Assembly (NCBI GenBank): GCA_032622095.1
Contig: CP136066.1
Coordinates: 114,537,319-114,601,318 of the forward strand
From: Siphonodentalium dalli
Lineage: Eukaryota; Mollusca; Scaphopoda; Gadilida; Siphonodentaliidae
Reading direction: 5' to 3'
DNA length: 64,000 bases
The notes under the pieces were generated by a model, which was given only the letters and a program-made list of their open reading frames with translations, was not told the DNA's origin and made no database searches. The position numbers and the translations under genes were made by a program. This document shows, one piece after another, positions 22,616-34,322 of the stretch. Position 1 is the first letter of the stretch. The number at the start of each line of letters is the position of its first letter.

Positions 22616-23000
22616 TTCAATAGATAACTGAAAGTGTCGAAGTGTTTGACATACATTTACATAATTCCAAATAACTTCTCTGTTCACCACATTGGTTGCC
22701 TTCCCTTCTGCTGCATTCATGAAAGGTTGGCCGTTGATCTATTCCTGATATGGTTTGCACAAAGAGCGTTCCGGTAGCTCTCTATGCTATTCGGGGTGCC
22801 TTGTGCCGTTGATGTGGTCTCTGCGTAGAGTAGACTAACGATAAAGAGCGTCCACTGTTGATATATTCCTGAGATGGTATGAATAAAGAGCGTTATCTGC
22901 TCGCCTATTCGCGCAACATGTTAACTACATTCCGAGCGAAGTCTCAGCGGGTCTTTTCAAGACATATGAGTTAAACGGGACCTATCTAATATTTAATAAT
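22616..23000. other. Spacer with three AAAGAGCG motifs
   Basis: No gene is seen. AAAGAGCG occurs at 22761, 22843 and 22885; the first and third follow a conserved 'gttgat..atattcctgatatgg' module (22733-22770 and 22857-22894). Confidence 0.5.
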
Positions 23001-23112
23001 TCTCACCGAGTCAATTTACCCCTATATACAAACTTTCAGCTTTGGTGGTCCAGCCGTTTGATGGCATATACGCAGACAAACAAACACAATTTGGTTTTAT
23101 TACTAGTGTAGA
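23000..23112 (-). mobile_element. Probable Helitron 5' end, minus strand (fragment)
   Basis: Read on the minus strand, an A is followed by TCTACACTAGTAATAAAACC, then 'aaattgtgtttgtttgtctgcg', a layout very like the 5' end at 12620. No matching hairpin plus CTAG was found further along the minus strand, so this is a 5' fragment or a related unit. Confidence 0.4.
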
Positions 23113-23183
23113 TTACAGTCTTACTATAAGAGACGTTCCAATTAATAAATATGATATTACTTGATTATTATGATATTATTGGC

Positions 23184-23280
23184 CTGATATAAGGCCACGG
23201 TAACCTCATATCAGCCTTAGACTTTCGGTCTCAGGCAGATATGAGGTTACCTCAGGCTGTTACTGGGCCTAATATCAGTG
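23184..23280. repeat. 97-bp palindrome
   Basis: Left arm 'cctgatataaggccacggtaacctcatatcagccttagac' pairs with the right arm 'gtctcaggcagatatgaggttacctcaggctgttactgggcctaatatcag', with a 4-6 base loop and one offset block. It could be a small hairpin MITE. No target duplication is obvious. Confidence 0.55.
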
Positions 23281-26129
23281 TTATGGCTTAAACATGTATA
23301 TTATATAATTCTTGCCTGATAGATCCCCCAGTCCCCGGGGCAACTTGAAGTTATAGTGATGATTAGGGCATTCCCCGTGTGTATAGTCGTGCTCGTGACT
23401 GCATATGTACCTTATAGTGAAGGTTACGTTCCGTCAGTCGTATAGCCTTTAGTCTGATTTGCAAAATCCAACATATCCTCGCGCCAATACGCACATAATC
23501 GACATATAAAATGAAACAGTAATGTGATTATTTGATTCTGAAATAAGCAGATACTGGAGTCATATCCGTTATTTCGTTTTATTGCGCGGGCCTCTGTGAA
23601 AACACACGATAACGAGCGTACACAAACAAACCGTGTTGGCTTCTTTCTGCCATTGTCCGCGCATAATCCCGCTTAGAATCGCCTCATTGTGAATCGACAA
23701 TGTGACTAAAACGCTGTCATTTTCAGCACATTATCGACTCAAAATGGAGATTATAAGAACATTATCTACCTAAAACTAGTTATATTATAAGCAGATAATG
23801 TGCGGGTTTTCAAGAGAACAGGTTGGTAAAATCACTAACCACGTCACTATTCCCTGCCCCCTCTATAATATATTTGCGTACGCCGCTGTTATCTTTTCAT
23901 TTCACACTCCAGCGGCCTGGAATCCTCGAAGTATTACCTCCACCAACTTTTAGCTGCAGGCATAATCCGAAAATCAAGAAGCCCATACTCATCTATACTT
24001 GTTTCAGCCAAACCTTGGCTGTTTATTTCACAGTTGTTTCTGGGATGATCTGTGTGTCGACTGAGAACACATGGAGGATCTGAGAACACATGGAGGATTT
24101 GTGTAAATGTTAGCCCAAACTACATTTCGAAGTAACGAGGGCTTTGTTGTTTATTTCGAGGAATAATACCGCATCAGATTAATTCAGCCCAAATATATTG
24201 ACATGTGTCGAGGGTCTAACTCTATACTGAGCATTAAAAAAGTAATATAATAAATACCGAGTATATTTAATTTAACGCCAATGGGTCGTTTCTGTGCGTT
24301 TAAGAGTGTATTTATGCCTAAAGCAAAGTGAAATAACGATCTTAAAATGAATTGGCCGGTACATTTTATTAGTTATCAGGGTTACCAGGGTCGTAGTTGC
24401 ATAAATTACAATATATCTTATTTTTATGCTAAGATAATTGCGTGGTAATTTGTTATAGCTTGATCGGTATTGAGGTTAACACAAATCCCATATATGGAAA
24501 TTCCAAATATGGAAAGTGACTTGCGCATGCGCAAAACAGATACAATGGTCTTACTAAAAACGAAGCAATAAACGATTTATAACAACAAACACCGACCCAG
24601 TCAAATAACGACATTAGATGGCGGTGTATTGCGTCTTTAAGAGTGTGTTGATGTCTATATCATGTGATTAAAAATTATTTCGCCTACATATTTCGATAAT
24701 TATCAGGTCCGTAGTTCGATTATGAAACGTTAAGATTATTGCTTGGTATTTGTTTCAAATCAGATAGCTGCATCTCGGTAATCTTGATCAGATATATTTA
24801 TAGCGTCGGTTCTGCTAACGAAGCGAAGGAATGTTGTAAAATTCCACGTCTAAATACGCGTTTTATTCTCACTTATACCGTGTTTATATCAGTTTTATTC
24901 TATGTGTTGTTGTGTATTGTATTACTTTGATCAAGGTTGCGCTTTTGTTTTCTCACAAAAGGTAAATTTGATGCGTGTTTACATTTCAAAATTGCGTCTG
25001 CCATGTACAGTCTGCGACGGAATTCCACATGTCCGAGCGCCATTGATTCCTTAATTACGAGACTAATTTATCGAATGAGGTCAAATTTTCGCATATAACA
25101 AGACTCGTATGTTATTCTGCACCATTCTGACGAGTGCCGACTTTCATTTCGCATTATTTTCGTTTTTATCGAAAAATAATCGTTCTCTATGGAGATTCCC
25201 ATGTAAATTTTTTCAACAAAAATAATTTCATTGTTTTGCCAATTTCAAGCTAGTTTATAGCATGGTCATGGCATAATTTGGCCTAGCGAGTGACGGTAGA
25301 CGTTCCTTGAGTGTGCACAACAAATTTTGGTCCCAACGAAGCAGGCTAAAATCCTGATATTTGTCAATTTTACTTTGCGTGTGAAGAAAATATTCATTTA
25401 AACTTCCAAAATTGGTTGAAATATGCTCAACAACATTCAGTTGAATGGTGACATTATTTATTGTCACCGACTAATTTCCACGATGAATCAAATTTGTTTT
25501 TATTGGTGACAATTATGTCGCGAGAGATAAAAATGTAAAAAAAATTAAGAAAATGTTAAATTTTAGCTAATTTTAAGACTTTTAATTGCTTGGTAATTAT
25601 TGAGATTGCAGTTTCCTTATATGGCAACTCCCTATTTGGAAATTTCTTGCGCATGCGCAGAAATGATGGAATTCCATGAAGACGTCGCCATTTTTTTATT
25701 AGTCCAGGCAGGGAAATTATTTTTTCATTTATTTAATTTATGATGGCGATGTTATTTGGTCAATAATAGTCAATTTTGTGTTGATAACACGATGGTAAGA
25801 TCAGTTCTGCAAATATCCACCGCACCTGTGAAGTTGATTTGTATAATCGCAGATTTCAATGATCCTTTGTTCTTGTACTAATAATAATACTATTACGCGT
25901 TGGGCGGATCTACTGGTTATCCGTAACTTTTTGATTATCTCACCTGATCTCGTTAGGCGATCACGTGACCCAATACAAATGGCAGCTACCATAAAAATTA
26001 GAAGATTCATCGTTTGCGATACAAAACATAACTAAAATGGCAATTTTATTGGAGGAAAAATATAATTTATTTTGCGAATGCAATGTAAACCTCACCGCGA
26101 GGATATGCAATATATAAAAGTGTTTATGG
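23281..26129. other. Non-coding stretch with weak internal direct repeats
   Basis: No gene is recognised over ~2.8 kb. Segments 24295-24480 and 24605-24790 share, in order, 'gcgt(t/c)tttaagagtgt', 'ttatcaggt..cgtagtt', 'taagat(a/t)attg' and 'ggtaattt/ggtattt'. The phrase 'tatatgga/atatggcaa...cttgcgcatgcgca' occurs near 24490-24535 and 25615-25660. These look like decayed copies of one repeat. Confidence 0.4.
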
Positions 26130-26402
26130 GTGGCTAAATCAAGCAGATATCGCCATTATTGTTGCCTGTATTGTCTCTGTTTAGTTTTTTGCCTTCTGGA
26201 AGTTCTGCCAAGTTCTGGCAGTTCTGCAACTCAGTGTACTTTAAAACCTGATATGTTTGCTCTGCTTCTTTCCATGGTGGCTAATAGAGAAGCAGGATAC
26301 CAACATGAGATTATCAATATTAATCAGATAATAGCAGCCGAAAGACTGTCAATTACCTTAAGGTATTTGGCTACTGCCACTACTGGTACGTACTTCTCGT
26401 AG
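26130..26402 (+). pseudogene. Probable PIF/Harbinger transposase N-terminal fragment
   Basis: The reading frame carries NQIIAAERLSITLRYLATA, which matches the conserved start of the DDE_Tnp_4/HARBI1-type transposase domain (pattern: ERL-[AS]-[VI]-TLR-[FY]-LATG). The first ~45 residues are hydrophobic and Cys-rich and probably not part of the original protein. The frame stops at 26400. A GTACGT that could be a splice donor sits at the stop of similarity. No DDE part is found downstream, so this is an isolated fragment. Confidence 0.45.
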
Positions 26403-27396
26403 ATCGGTGTTAATTATCTTCGTCAATGATGTCATGTCACGCTTGTTAATAATTCATTTGTTCGGAAATACTTATTGGGGGTCGAAATGTATAAAATTGA
26501 ACTACCACCACTTCCAAAAACAACACCGATAAACAATAACGCTCTTTTCTGTTCCATGCAATGGAAATTGCTATTTATTGTCCTGATATCAGTGATATAA
26601 ATGAATGCCTAAAATTAGTATTATCCTGAAATAAATTTATGCCACTTTGGCGAACATGGGAACCACGGTACCATTTATGCCATTTAGGCACACTTCAGAG
26701 TGAAATCAGGGTTTATATTTCGGCGAGAATCCAAATCTAGATTCTCGTAAATATTCTCGCAAATTACCCTGGATTCACAGGGGGGGGGGGGATGGGGTCG
26801 GAAAAAAATTTCAGGCACGTATGGCATTTTTTCCATTTCGATCATTTTTTGTACCCACCCACCCCACCGCCAATTTTTTTTCCGTTTTCGGCAGTTTTTT
26901 CCGACCATTTTTGGACACCCACCCCCCCTTTTAACACTAAAACAGAGATTTACTGGGGGAAATTCACTGTAAACAGCTGTATATGAACTTCTGTGCATAC
27001 TATTTATCATGGATGTTAACATGGACATGTAAATAGGAATGAGTCATTTTGAAGTCATTCGGCCAAAAAAACATGGCCGCCAGCGGCCATCTTGGATTTA
27101 AAAATTTGCAACAAAATACAACACGATAACTGCCTGCAGTCAGTTTACCAGTTAGAATTACATTATTTCTCTCATTCAAAGTGGTTTTGAAGCCCAACTC
27201 ATTGCCAAAACACTAAAAAACAAGCAGGAAATTTATTTTTTAGTTGCGGAAAAAATTGCTTGTTGGTGGCTTTGACCACCCACCCACCCCGGCATACGTG
27301 CCGGAATTATTTTTTTCACCCCCCCCCCTGGGATTCTCGTGAAAAAGTATATATGGATTCTCGCAAAATCAGATGAAATATATGCCCTTAATATGA
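26403..27396. other. Non-coding stretch with G/C runs
   Basis: No gene is seen. G-run at 26780-26791, C-rich patches at 26855-26930 and 27280-27330. A single diverged copy of the 'aaacatggccgccagcggccatcttgga' repeat (reverse orientation) sits near 27000-27105; its family fills 7.0-11.35 kb. An AAAGAGCG motif (reverse) is at 26540-26547. Confidence 0.5.
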
Positions 27397-27556
27397 CTCT
27401 TGTTTAGGTAAAATTTAGTAGGTCTTTATGTAAGCATGATGTTTACGCGATAGTGATCGTATATTTGAACCAAAATGTATGCGTTTTAATATTTTTTCTG
27501 TTTACGGTGTTTGGAACAAATATGACTATTTTCGACAACTAAGCCCCCTTGTCCCT
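27397..27556 (+). mobile_element. Truncated third copy of the TTAA element
   Basis: Similarity to the 3' third of 17397-17891 is clear ('tgtttaggtaaaatttagtaggtc', 'tgcgttttaatatttttt', 'tattttcgacaactaag') and ends in CCCT|TTAA at 27557-27560. The 5' two thirds are absent. Confidence 0.65.
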
Positions 27557-27560
27557 TTAA

Positions 27561-28290
27561 TATAATTAATATAACATCCCTCATTCAATAATCTCCAAAT
27601 TGCATATCTAATTTCAATCCTAGTTGCACGTCATTTGCCAATTGTACACCCTTTTTTTTGCTGCTGCTGCAACTGCTCAATTTCTTTAAAAATTATTGAA
27701 AAAATGGCCCTCCCGCCCGCCGACATTTATCTCTGATTTTTTTTTTATCATCGGTCCGCACCAAAATTGAGCACACGTCCCTATATAATATACCTATTTA
27801 AACCGAGTATACACGGTGGTGTAATAGATCAACCGTTAATTTAACCGTTTAGGTAGCATATTTCCACGTATACGTTATCACGACAAATCCCTGCTGATCT
27901 GTTATTAATGAACCAAACAATTAACATGTCAACACACTCTGGCCCGCCAATGCTACAGTGTATAAACGTAACGGACAAATATGCACATTATATTGGCAGC
28001 TAACGAGAACATTCATCACCAGCAATCTGCTCACCCCTTTCAGCCGATACGATAGAAACTAAACGATTTGTTACTTCTAATTACCCGTACTTAATTACAC
28101 TACTTGCGTGTTAATAAAGTACGACCCCATTACCACTAAAGGTGAAACATGGGATTTAGAACATTAATATTCACTCTTACATAGTTCCACATTAAAAGTT
28201 CGTCTTGTGTAATCGTATGTCAGTTGTAACGTTGTGAAACTGCAACCGAACTGAATTATTTTATGCTAAATAGTTCATGGCTGACCTGAT
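27561..28290. other. Non-coding stretch
   Basis: No gene or repeat is recognised before the start of gypsy pol similarity. It may include decayed gypsy sequence upstream of RT, but no motif survives. Confidence 0.35.
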
Positions 28291-28299
28291 GCATGCATC

Positions 28300-28985
28300 T
28301 TAGTTTTCTTGTTATTTGTAGGCGTAGAAATAGGAAATTACGCTCAGTGGTTGATTACAGGGATTCGAAAATTATTCCAGATGCATATGCGCTTCCAAAA
28401 ATAGAACATATTCTAAAGAGTCTTAACGGTGCACTCTTTTACAGGAGCTTAGAACTTCGTTGTGTTTTTTTTCCAACAGGCTCTTTGTGATGACAGTAAA
28501 GAATGTACAGCTTTCACAGTCGGTGTGTCTAGGTCTACATGGATTTGAGCGGACCTTACATGGATAAAATCAAGTCCGGCCAGTTATCAGAGAATGATGG
28601 AGAATTGACTTGATGGGTTAAACCATAAAATTTGCCAAATCTATTTGGACGATGATCTGCTGCACTCATTAAACTATCAAGAACATTTGGAGCGATTACG
28701 TTTGATTTTTCAGTGACAGATTTGAAAATAATTTTAAAATATCAGCCCAGAAGTGTTCATTGTTCAATAGAAAATGTAGATATCTGGGACATATAATTTC
28801 AGAGAAAGGGATTTAAGCAGACCCAGGGAAAGTGGAGAAAGTGGTAAATTGGCCAAAACCCTCTTTTTTTTAAAGGTTTTGTAGGATATTTTCGCCGCCA
28901 TATAATAAATTTTTCAGAGATTGCTAGGCCCTTAAATGATCTTTAATGCCCAACAAGGAAAGGGGAGCAGAACAGTAAAAGAAAA
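28300..28985 (+). pseudogene. Ty3/gypsy reverse transcriptase (decayed)
   Basis: This encoded the RT domain of a Ty3/gypsy LTR retrotransposon. Recognisable pieces, in several frames, are KIIPDAYALPKIEHILKSLN (~28365-28424), YQRMMEN (~28586), the active-site segment QIYLDDDLLHS (~28640), HLERLRLIFQ, the thumb/connection phrases and ADPGKVEKVVNWPKP (~28818). At least six stops or frameshifts break it. The gag and protease regions expected upstream are not visible. A separate 'gatgataacttt' repeat (28990-29335) cuts it off from the RNase H remnant that follows. Confidence 0.75.
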
Positions 28986-28989
28986 TCCA

Positions 28990-29335
28990 GTTATGCAGGT
29001 AAATGGAGCTGGGTCGTATTATGTAAATGGGTTGTCCGTTCGTCCTCTTTTGGTTTCAGGATGATAACTTTCGATTGAATTTTGTATGTTCATTTACCAC
29101 ACCAAAATACAGATCAAGTTCGAATATGGGTTTCGTCCACATGATTTTGACTGATTTATGCCCTTTTTCGACTTAGATTTTACCTGATTTGCGGTTTCCA
29201 GATGATAACTTTAGATTGAATCGAGTTAACTGAACCAAATTTGGTATACATATCAAGTTCAAATGTGGGTTCTGTCTACATGCCCTACTCTATTCCAGAA
29301 ACGGGCGTATTATGCCACGCCCTGATGGCGTGCTC
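28990..29335 (+). repeat. Repeat inserted in the gypsy pol relic
   Basis: Two tandem units contain 'ggtttc(a/c)(a/g)gatgataacttt(a/c)gattgaat', 'atcaagttc(g/a)aatgtgggtt' and 'tgggttcgtccacatg'. The block ends 'acgggcgtattatgccacgccctgatggcgtgctcttgtt'. Same family as 2900-3460. Gypsy pol similarity stops before it and resumes after it. Confidence 0.6.
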
Positions 29336-29339
29336 TTGT

Positions 29340-29560
29340 TTTCTATATTTCTAGGCTTTCCAGATTATACATTACCATATTGACGCAAGTTCAATTTCTA
29401 TCGGGGATCTCCTTTGTCAGGTTCAGAATGAACAGAAAAGAGTTATAGCTTATGCTATGATGCAACCGGCCATACATGGCTCGCTGCACTTGGCACATAT
29501 GATTTATATATATATATAATATAGGCCAGGTAAAAGTGTAATAAATGCCGATGGTTTATA
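29340..29560 (+). pseudogene. Gypsy RNase H remnant
   Basis: Short colinear pieces of RNase H survive: FPDYTLPY (29357), ASSISIGDLLCQVQNEQKRV followed by IAYA (~29388-29456), and RPGKSVINADGL (~29527), which corresponds to the end of the domain. The central part, with most catalytic residues, is deleted and replaced by a TA-rich patch (29500-29522). Confidence 0.6.
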
Positions 29561-29864
29561 TAGGGTGTCAGGACGATGTACACACCGAATGCTTCAATAA
29601 CGATATGATTTCTACCATTTGTAAATCAGTACAGGTTGATTATCCATTTATTGATACATTATGTTTATCCACAAATGCTGTAGACAGTTATGATTTTGGT
29701 TATTTCAGCTCATATATTGATATCATGACACCCTCAGATTTGAGGTTATAAGAGGGAGATGAAATTTTAGGTCCATGACTGAAAGCATTACAGAGTAGCC
29801 GAAGACCATCAAAGCATTATTGAAAAGGAACATTCAGCTTTGTATAGGCATTTTCAGTCATTAA

Positions 29865-30100
29865 AGATACTCAGTCCGATTCGATGGTCCCCATATAATC
29901 AGATTCCAACAACAACAACACTTTTAGTAATGCCGCTTCAGTTATCAGAATCGATTATTTTTTCTAAAATAATGCTGACCACTGTCAACTATAATATAAA
30001 ATTTCCCGAAACGTGTTATTTATATCAACATGTTGCTCGACGAAATTTGGCTCTTGATTTTAGAGTTATCCATCTTCATCCACAATTTGGTGCGAGACCA
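29865..30100 (+). repeat. Dispersed repeat shared with 6131-6375
   Basis: Colinear with 6131-6375 (see that entry). The copy lies between the RNase H and integrase remnants of the gypsy element, so it is another later insertion or a recombined segment. Confidence 0.5.
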
Positions 30101-30279
30101 TCGGCTCGTCGACTCTTTACTGGGCCACTAATAATTCTCGATGGTGAAAAATAATAGATTTAAAAAAATCTATATCTAATCTCTGAGCTTTGATCGATGG
30201 TGGGTTCCTCGACTCGAATAAAATATTTTTTAACCCCAGATCCAAGTAATAAGTAATTGAGGGGCGATTAATCGGATTA

Positions 30280-31520
30280 TGCATCTTTAAAGTTCAAGAG
30301 ATGCGTTCTTTGTAGGGAAACAAAACATGGAGATGGAATTCCAGATTCCCTTAAAACAGTATTGAGTTCATTATATTCAGATGTTTGGCACACACAGATA
30401 GAGAGAGAGAGGTGACAGAGTGAGTAAGAGAGATAACAGTTTCTTTACTTAAGCAGCGTTTCTTTTGGCCAGATATTGACAGAACTGATTTTATTAAACA
30501 ATGTCCACGTTGTTTGCATAGAGAATCTCCGATGGATATCCGTGTCAAGCTGTTTACTATCTCTACTGCCCACCCACTTGAATTAATTTGTTTTGATTAT
30601 TTGACAGTTAAAATGTATAAAAGAGGGTTCCAGTACATTTTGGTAATTTTTCTAAATTTGCTTTAGCATTTCCCATAAGAAGTATGACTTCTAAGACTAC
30701 AGGAGACATTCTTTTTAACAACTTTTTTTGTGTATTATGGATTTCCCAACAGGATTCACAGTGACCAAGGTGCGAACTTCGAGTCAGAATTGATCAAAGA
30801 ACTTTGTATGTTATGTAATATAAAAAAGTCGAGAACGCAACCATGTAACGGGATTACTGGGAGATTTAATTTCACGTTAATTAGCATGTTTGGCACATAA
30901 GAACAGGACGAAAAGAAGGATTGGAAAGTCATATCGGGTCGTTGGTTCATGCATATCATTATACGCGTTACGATTGGACGGGTTTCCACCATTCAAATTG
31001 ATGTTTGGAAGAGAGCCCAGACCCCCCAGTCGACATATTATTTGGTTTAGATAAATTTTCATCTGACGACAATGCTGCAGGTATTTATGACAATAAAATA
31101 AAGTACATTTCAGATTATAAGCTATCTGAAGCCTATGAGGTTGCTATAATTGCATCAGACAAAGCCAGAGCAAGGCAAAAGAGATTTTTTTATCTGAAAG
31201 CGCGGACCGCTACCTTAATGTAGGTAATTCAGTATTGGTCAATACATTAGCCTCCGAAGGAAGACACACGCTAGCAGATAGGTATGATAAAGAGGTGTAC
31301 AAAGTCATATATCAGCCTAATAAGGAAATCTATGTATATATATTGAAATCCGACACAGGTTAGTGAAAATCTTCATAGAAATAATTTATTACCTATTGGA
31401 TCTATATACCTATATAGAGGAGGAAATGGTAGAAGAGAAAGATGTTAATAACGAACCTAAAGAGATGAGTAAACTGATTCCAGCAAAGAGAAAGTCAAAG
31501 CCAGATATAAGGAAAGAGAG
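30280..31520 (+). pseudogene. Ty3/gypsy integrase and C-terminal tail (decayed)
   Basis: This would have inserted the element's cDNA into the genome. Visible in order: LLKQRFFWPDIDRTDFIKQC and CLHRE (the HHCC zinc-finger end, ~30445-30525), ELICFDYLTV with the first catalytic Asp (~30582), FALAFPIRSMTSK (~30660), then IHSDQGANFESELIKEL with the second Asp (~30755). LVHAY and PVDILFGLDKFSSDD follow (~30945-31065), then a GNSVLVNTLASEGRH segment (~31224) typical of the gypsy integrase C-terminus. Many stops and frameshifts interrupt it. No 3' LTR could be delimited downstream. Confidence 0.75.
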
Positions 31521-33005
31521 GTAACCAGAGAATAACACAGATGTTTATTTATTTCATGTTTGTCTTATCATATTTTAGTATAGTATTTTATTGTAAATTC
31601 ACTGAGTTTCTAGTGTATTTAATTTGACAATAAGACAATAATAACTGCTCCTTCAGAGTATTTTTATATAATTAATTTATTATAAAGATGGAACTTTGAC
31701 GTCTACAGAATTGAGCACCATGCATTATAGAAATGCTATTAGCATTAACTACCATTTCATTTGTATCTGAATCATTTAATACTCCATGTTGGAGCATAAG
31801 AGAGATTCATTACGTGCGCTCGTGGCTTTCTGACATTTTTTACAGTGCCGCGTTTTTGCTATGTTTATTTTATGTGTTGTTTTCGATTATTTGTTTGACG
31901 CCAAAATCGCCATTTGTCGGGATTCCCTGTTTCTATATTTAAAACTGGCATGCTCGTAGTGAGCCTCGATTTCGATTTTTTTTCTCCCAGGTCAAAATAC
32001 GTCAGAGTTATGACAAAAATAGATCGACCTACATTTACTCCGTCAGAACTCTACATCAAAGAGTCTATAGACTCCTTCGGGACCTACATAGACTCCTTCA
32101 TTTGGGTATTTTTACTTATAATTGGGAAGTTTTATCATTTTTGGTTCGTACGAAGACCTCTTTTTATCGTGCGGGAAAAGAGAGACATTCAAAACGCGAT
32201 TTACTAATTCGACGCAATAGGCTGAATAGCCTAACCTTCAGCCGAGTTCCGGGTCAAATACGACGAATAACGTAACACAAAACAAAACAAAACGCATTTG
32301 TTTACACAACACCGTTTGAGGAGTTTATTATTACATAAAATGATCGTTATTCATTAATTTTTGATTAATTATTGATATTTATTTTTGCACTTTGGCTGCT
32401 ATCAATATTTACACAAATGGTATTAATTATTTCTTATAATTGCTCCTTTTGTCAACTTTGACTATCGGAAAATGAAAATGAAAATATGCCGCTGAAAAAA
32501 ATGTAATCGATATTAAAAGCCTCATCCTTTCGGCAACATGGAATTGGTTTTAATTACTGAAATGATTAATATAGTAATTTGCCTTTTATCTGTGATGAAA
32601 TGAGAAATGGTAATTGTCTTTTTTTGCTAACATTAAATTAAATAAAATAAATTAAGTAAAATACAGTGAAATTATTTGTTAAATTATTGTTTATTACATT
32701 TATGCGCACGTTGGCATCTCTCTGAGTGCATTCTAGTTGTAAATGCGTTCAGCATAGTTATGTCCTATATTTTATTTATTTTAGGGTCAGCACAGCATAA
32801 TATTACGATTTCATGTCTACACGTCTGTTTGCTCAGTTACGTTAATTGTAATGTATCTTGTGATTTGATGTGGTAGAACATATAAAGTATGTAGAAATCT
32901 TTACTACTATTCCCATTATTCAAAAAATTGCATGAGGAGGATAAAATGGAACTTATAAATGTATAAGACACCTGACTATATGTCTCGTGCTCATAACCGA
33001 CCAGG
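31521..33005. other. Non-coding AT-rich stretch
   Basis: No gene is recognised. It may include LTR sequence of the plus-strand gypsy relic (a polypurine-type 'aaagatggaac' occurs near 31686), but no TG...CA pair could be matched. Confidence 0.35.
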
Positions 33006-33009
33006 GGAT

Positions 33010-33870
33010 TTATTATATACGTGTGGTATAGAACTGGTGCTAGCGATAACGCACAATGTTTAGTAATCTTGGACTGATACCGTCGGGCCAATTGGCTTTT
33101 GGGCGTCTTCAGGCCTATCCTATAAAATATTCATAAATTATTTCTGAAGATATTTCAAATGAATTCATCCAGCAAGTTACATTTTGATCACTATTGGGTA
33201 ATTTATTACTATCTGGTCGAAATAGTGATGAAATTGTACAGAAATAATCATTAAATATTTCGACCTTGTCTCCATTTTATGAATAGATCATGTTTTTTAT
33301 ATGAAGAGCTGGGATGGGTTTATTTTCAGGAGCCATGATCCTATTTAATGTCTTCCACCACGTTGATGAGTCAATGTAGACACTTCCTACCTAATAAAGA
33401 TTGCCGCTTCCCTACGAATTTCTGCTTTGCAACCCGTATATTTGCGATAAGTTCATTTCGTTTAACTTTATATGAGGGCCACGAATCAATAGTCCACCTT
33501 ATTTGCATTCCGATAAAATCGTTTTCGTTGTCTAATTGGTAATCTAATTTTACCAGAAATCCAATCAGGTTCATCTTGTCTGATTAAAACGTCTTAAATT
33601 GGAATGTGTTTCATTGTTGTGTCGCTTAAAGTCCTTGGACTTTCTCGTATTTCCACCCGCCCAGGACTAAGTCGCTCTTGTGATTTTATAGAATCCGATT
33701 ACGCAGATGCGGGTAAATTGTCTGAGAGATGATGCACCAATGCGGTTTTGTCTGTTTTTGTTATAAACCCGTCAGGGGTACCGAATGAGTGGGGAACATG
33801 TGTTATACTGAATTTCATTAGCTGAATTGGTTTGTCCAACAGCTGTGATTTGACAAGTATTTGAAAAAGC
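33010..33870 (-). pseudogene. Non-LTR retrotransposon ORF2 fragment (endonuclease end to RT start)
   Basis: On the minus strand there are protein-like pieces in three frames. FITKTDKTALVHHLSDNLP (~33765) fits the end of an endonuclease-side region. WPSYKVKRNELIANIRVAKQ (~33485) is the basic linker commonly found between endonuclease and RT in CR1/Jockey-like LINEs. ALHIKNMI and PTGPDGIS-like residues (~33080) mark the RT entry. Numerous stops and frame changes occur. The RT core is absent. Clade is not determined. Confidence 0.55.
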
Positions 33871-34049
33871 AATATTCACTTGCTTACGATACTGAACAAT
33901 TGTCCACTGAGCTGAAGTTAAGTTAGTTTGTTACATGCTTCCATTTTCTTCAGCTAGCTTCAACTTGATTCCACATCCTGGTCACCATCAATAATGATGT
34001 GCTCTTTAACGAACTTTTCTTTTCCCGCCCAATGGTAGTATATCTCAAC

Positions 34050-34322
34050 ATTTTCTTGAACGTCGATGCGAACGTGGGGGGGGGGGGTCAAGAGGACAAT
34101 ATATATAACTAATCATTACTTTACAAAGTGAACGGATATATGAGCTAATACCACGGGAATAGCTCTCTGCACACCTCTCTGAAGAACCCTGAGCTATCGC
34201 TGGTAGACACCGTAGTTTTGTAGAATTCCCGTTTGACCAACATCTGACTCTATAAAAAGTCGATACATTAAACGCCAAATGTGTAGGAAGTGGAAAACTT
34301 CAATGAATATACATGTATATAT
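34050..34322. other. Non-coding stretch
   Basis: No gene is recognised. A G-run (34077-34087) is the only notable feature before the inferred end of the gypsy LTR. Confidence 0.35.

Noticed and set aside
26684-27028. 114-codon minus-strand frame with a Pro/His-rich segment
   Set aside because: Derived from G/C runs (26780-26930); low-complexity sequence, no family signal.
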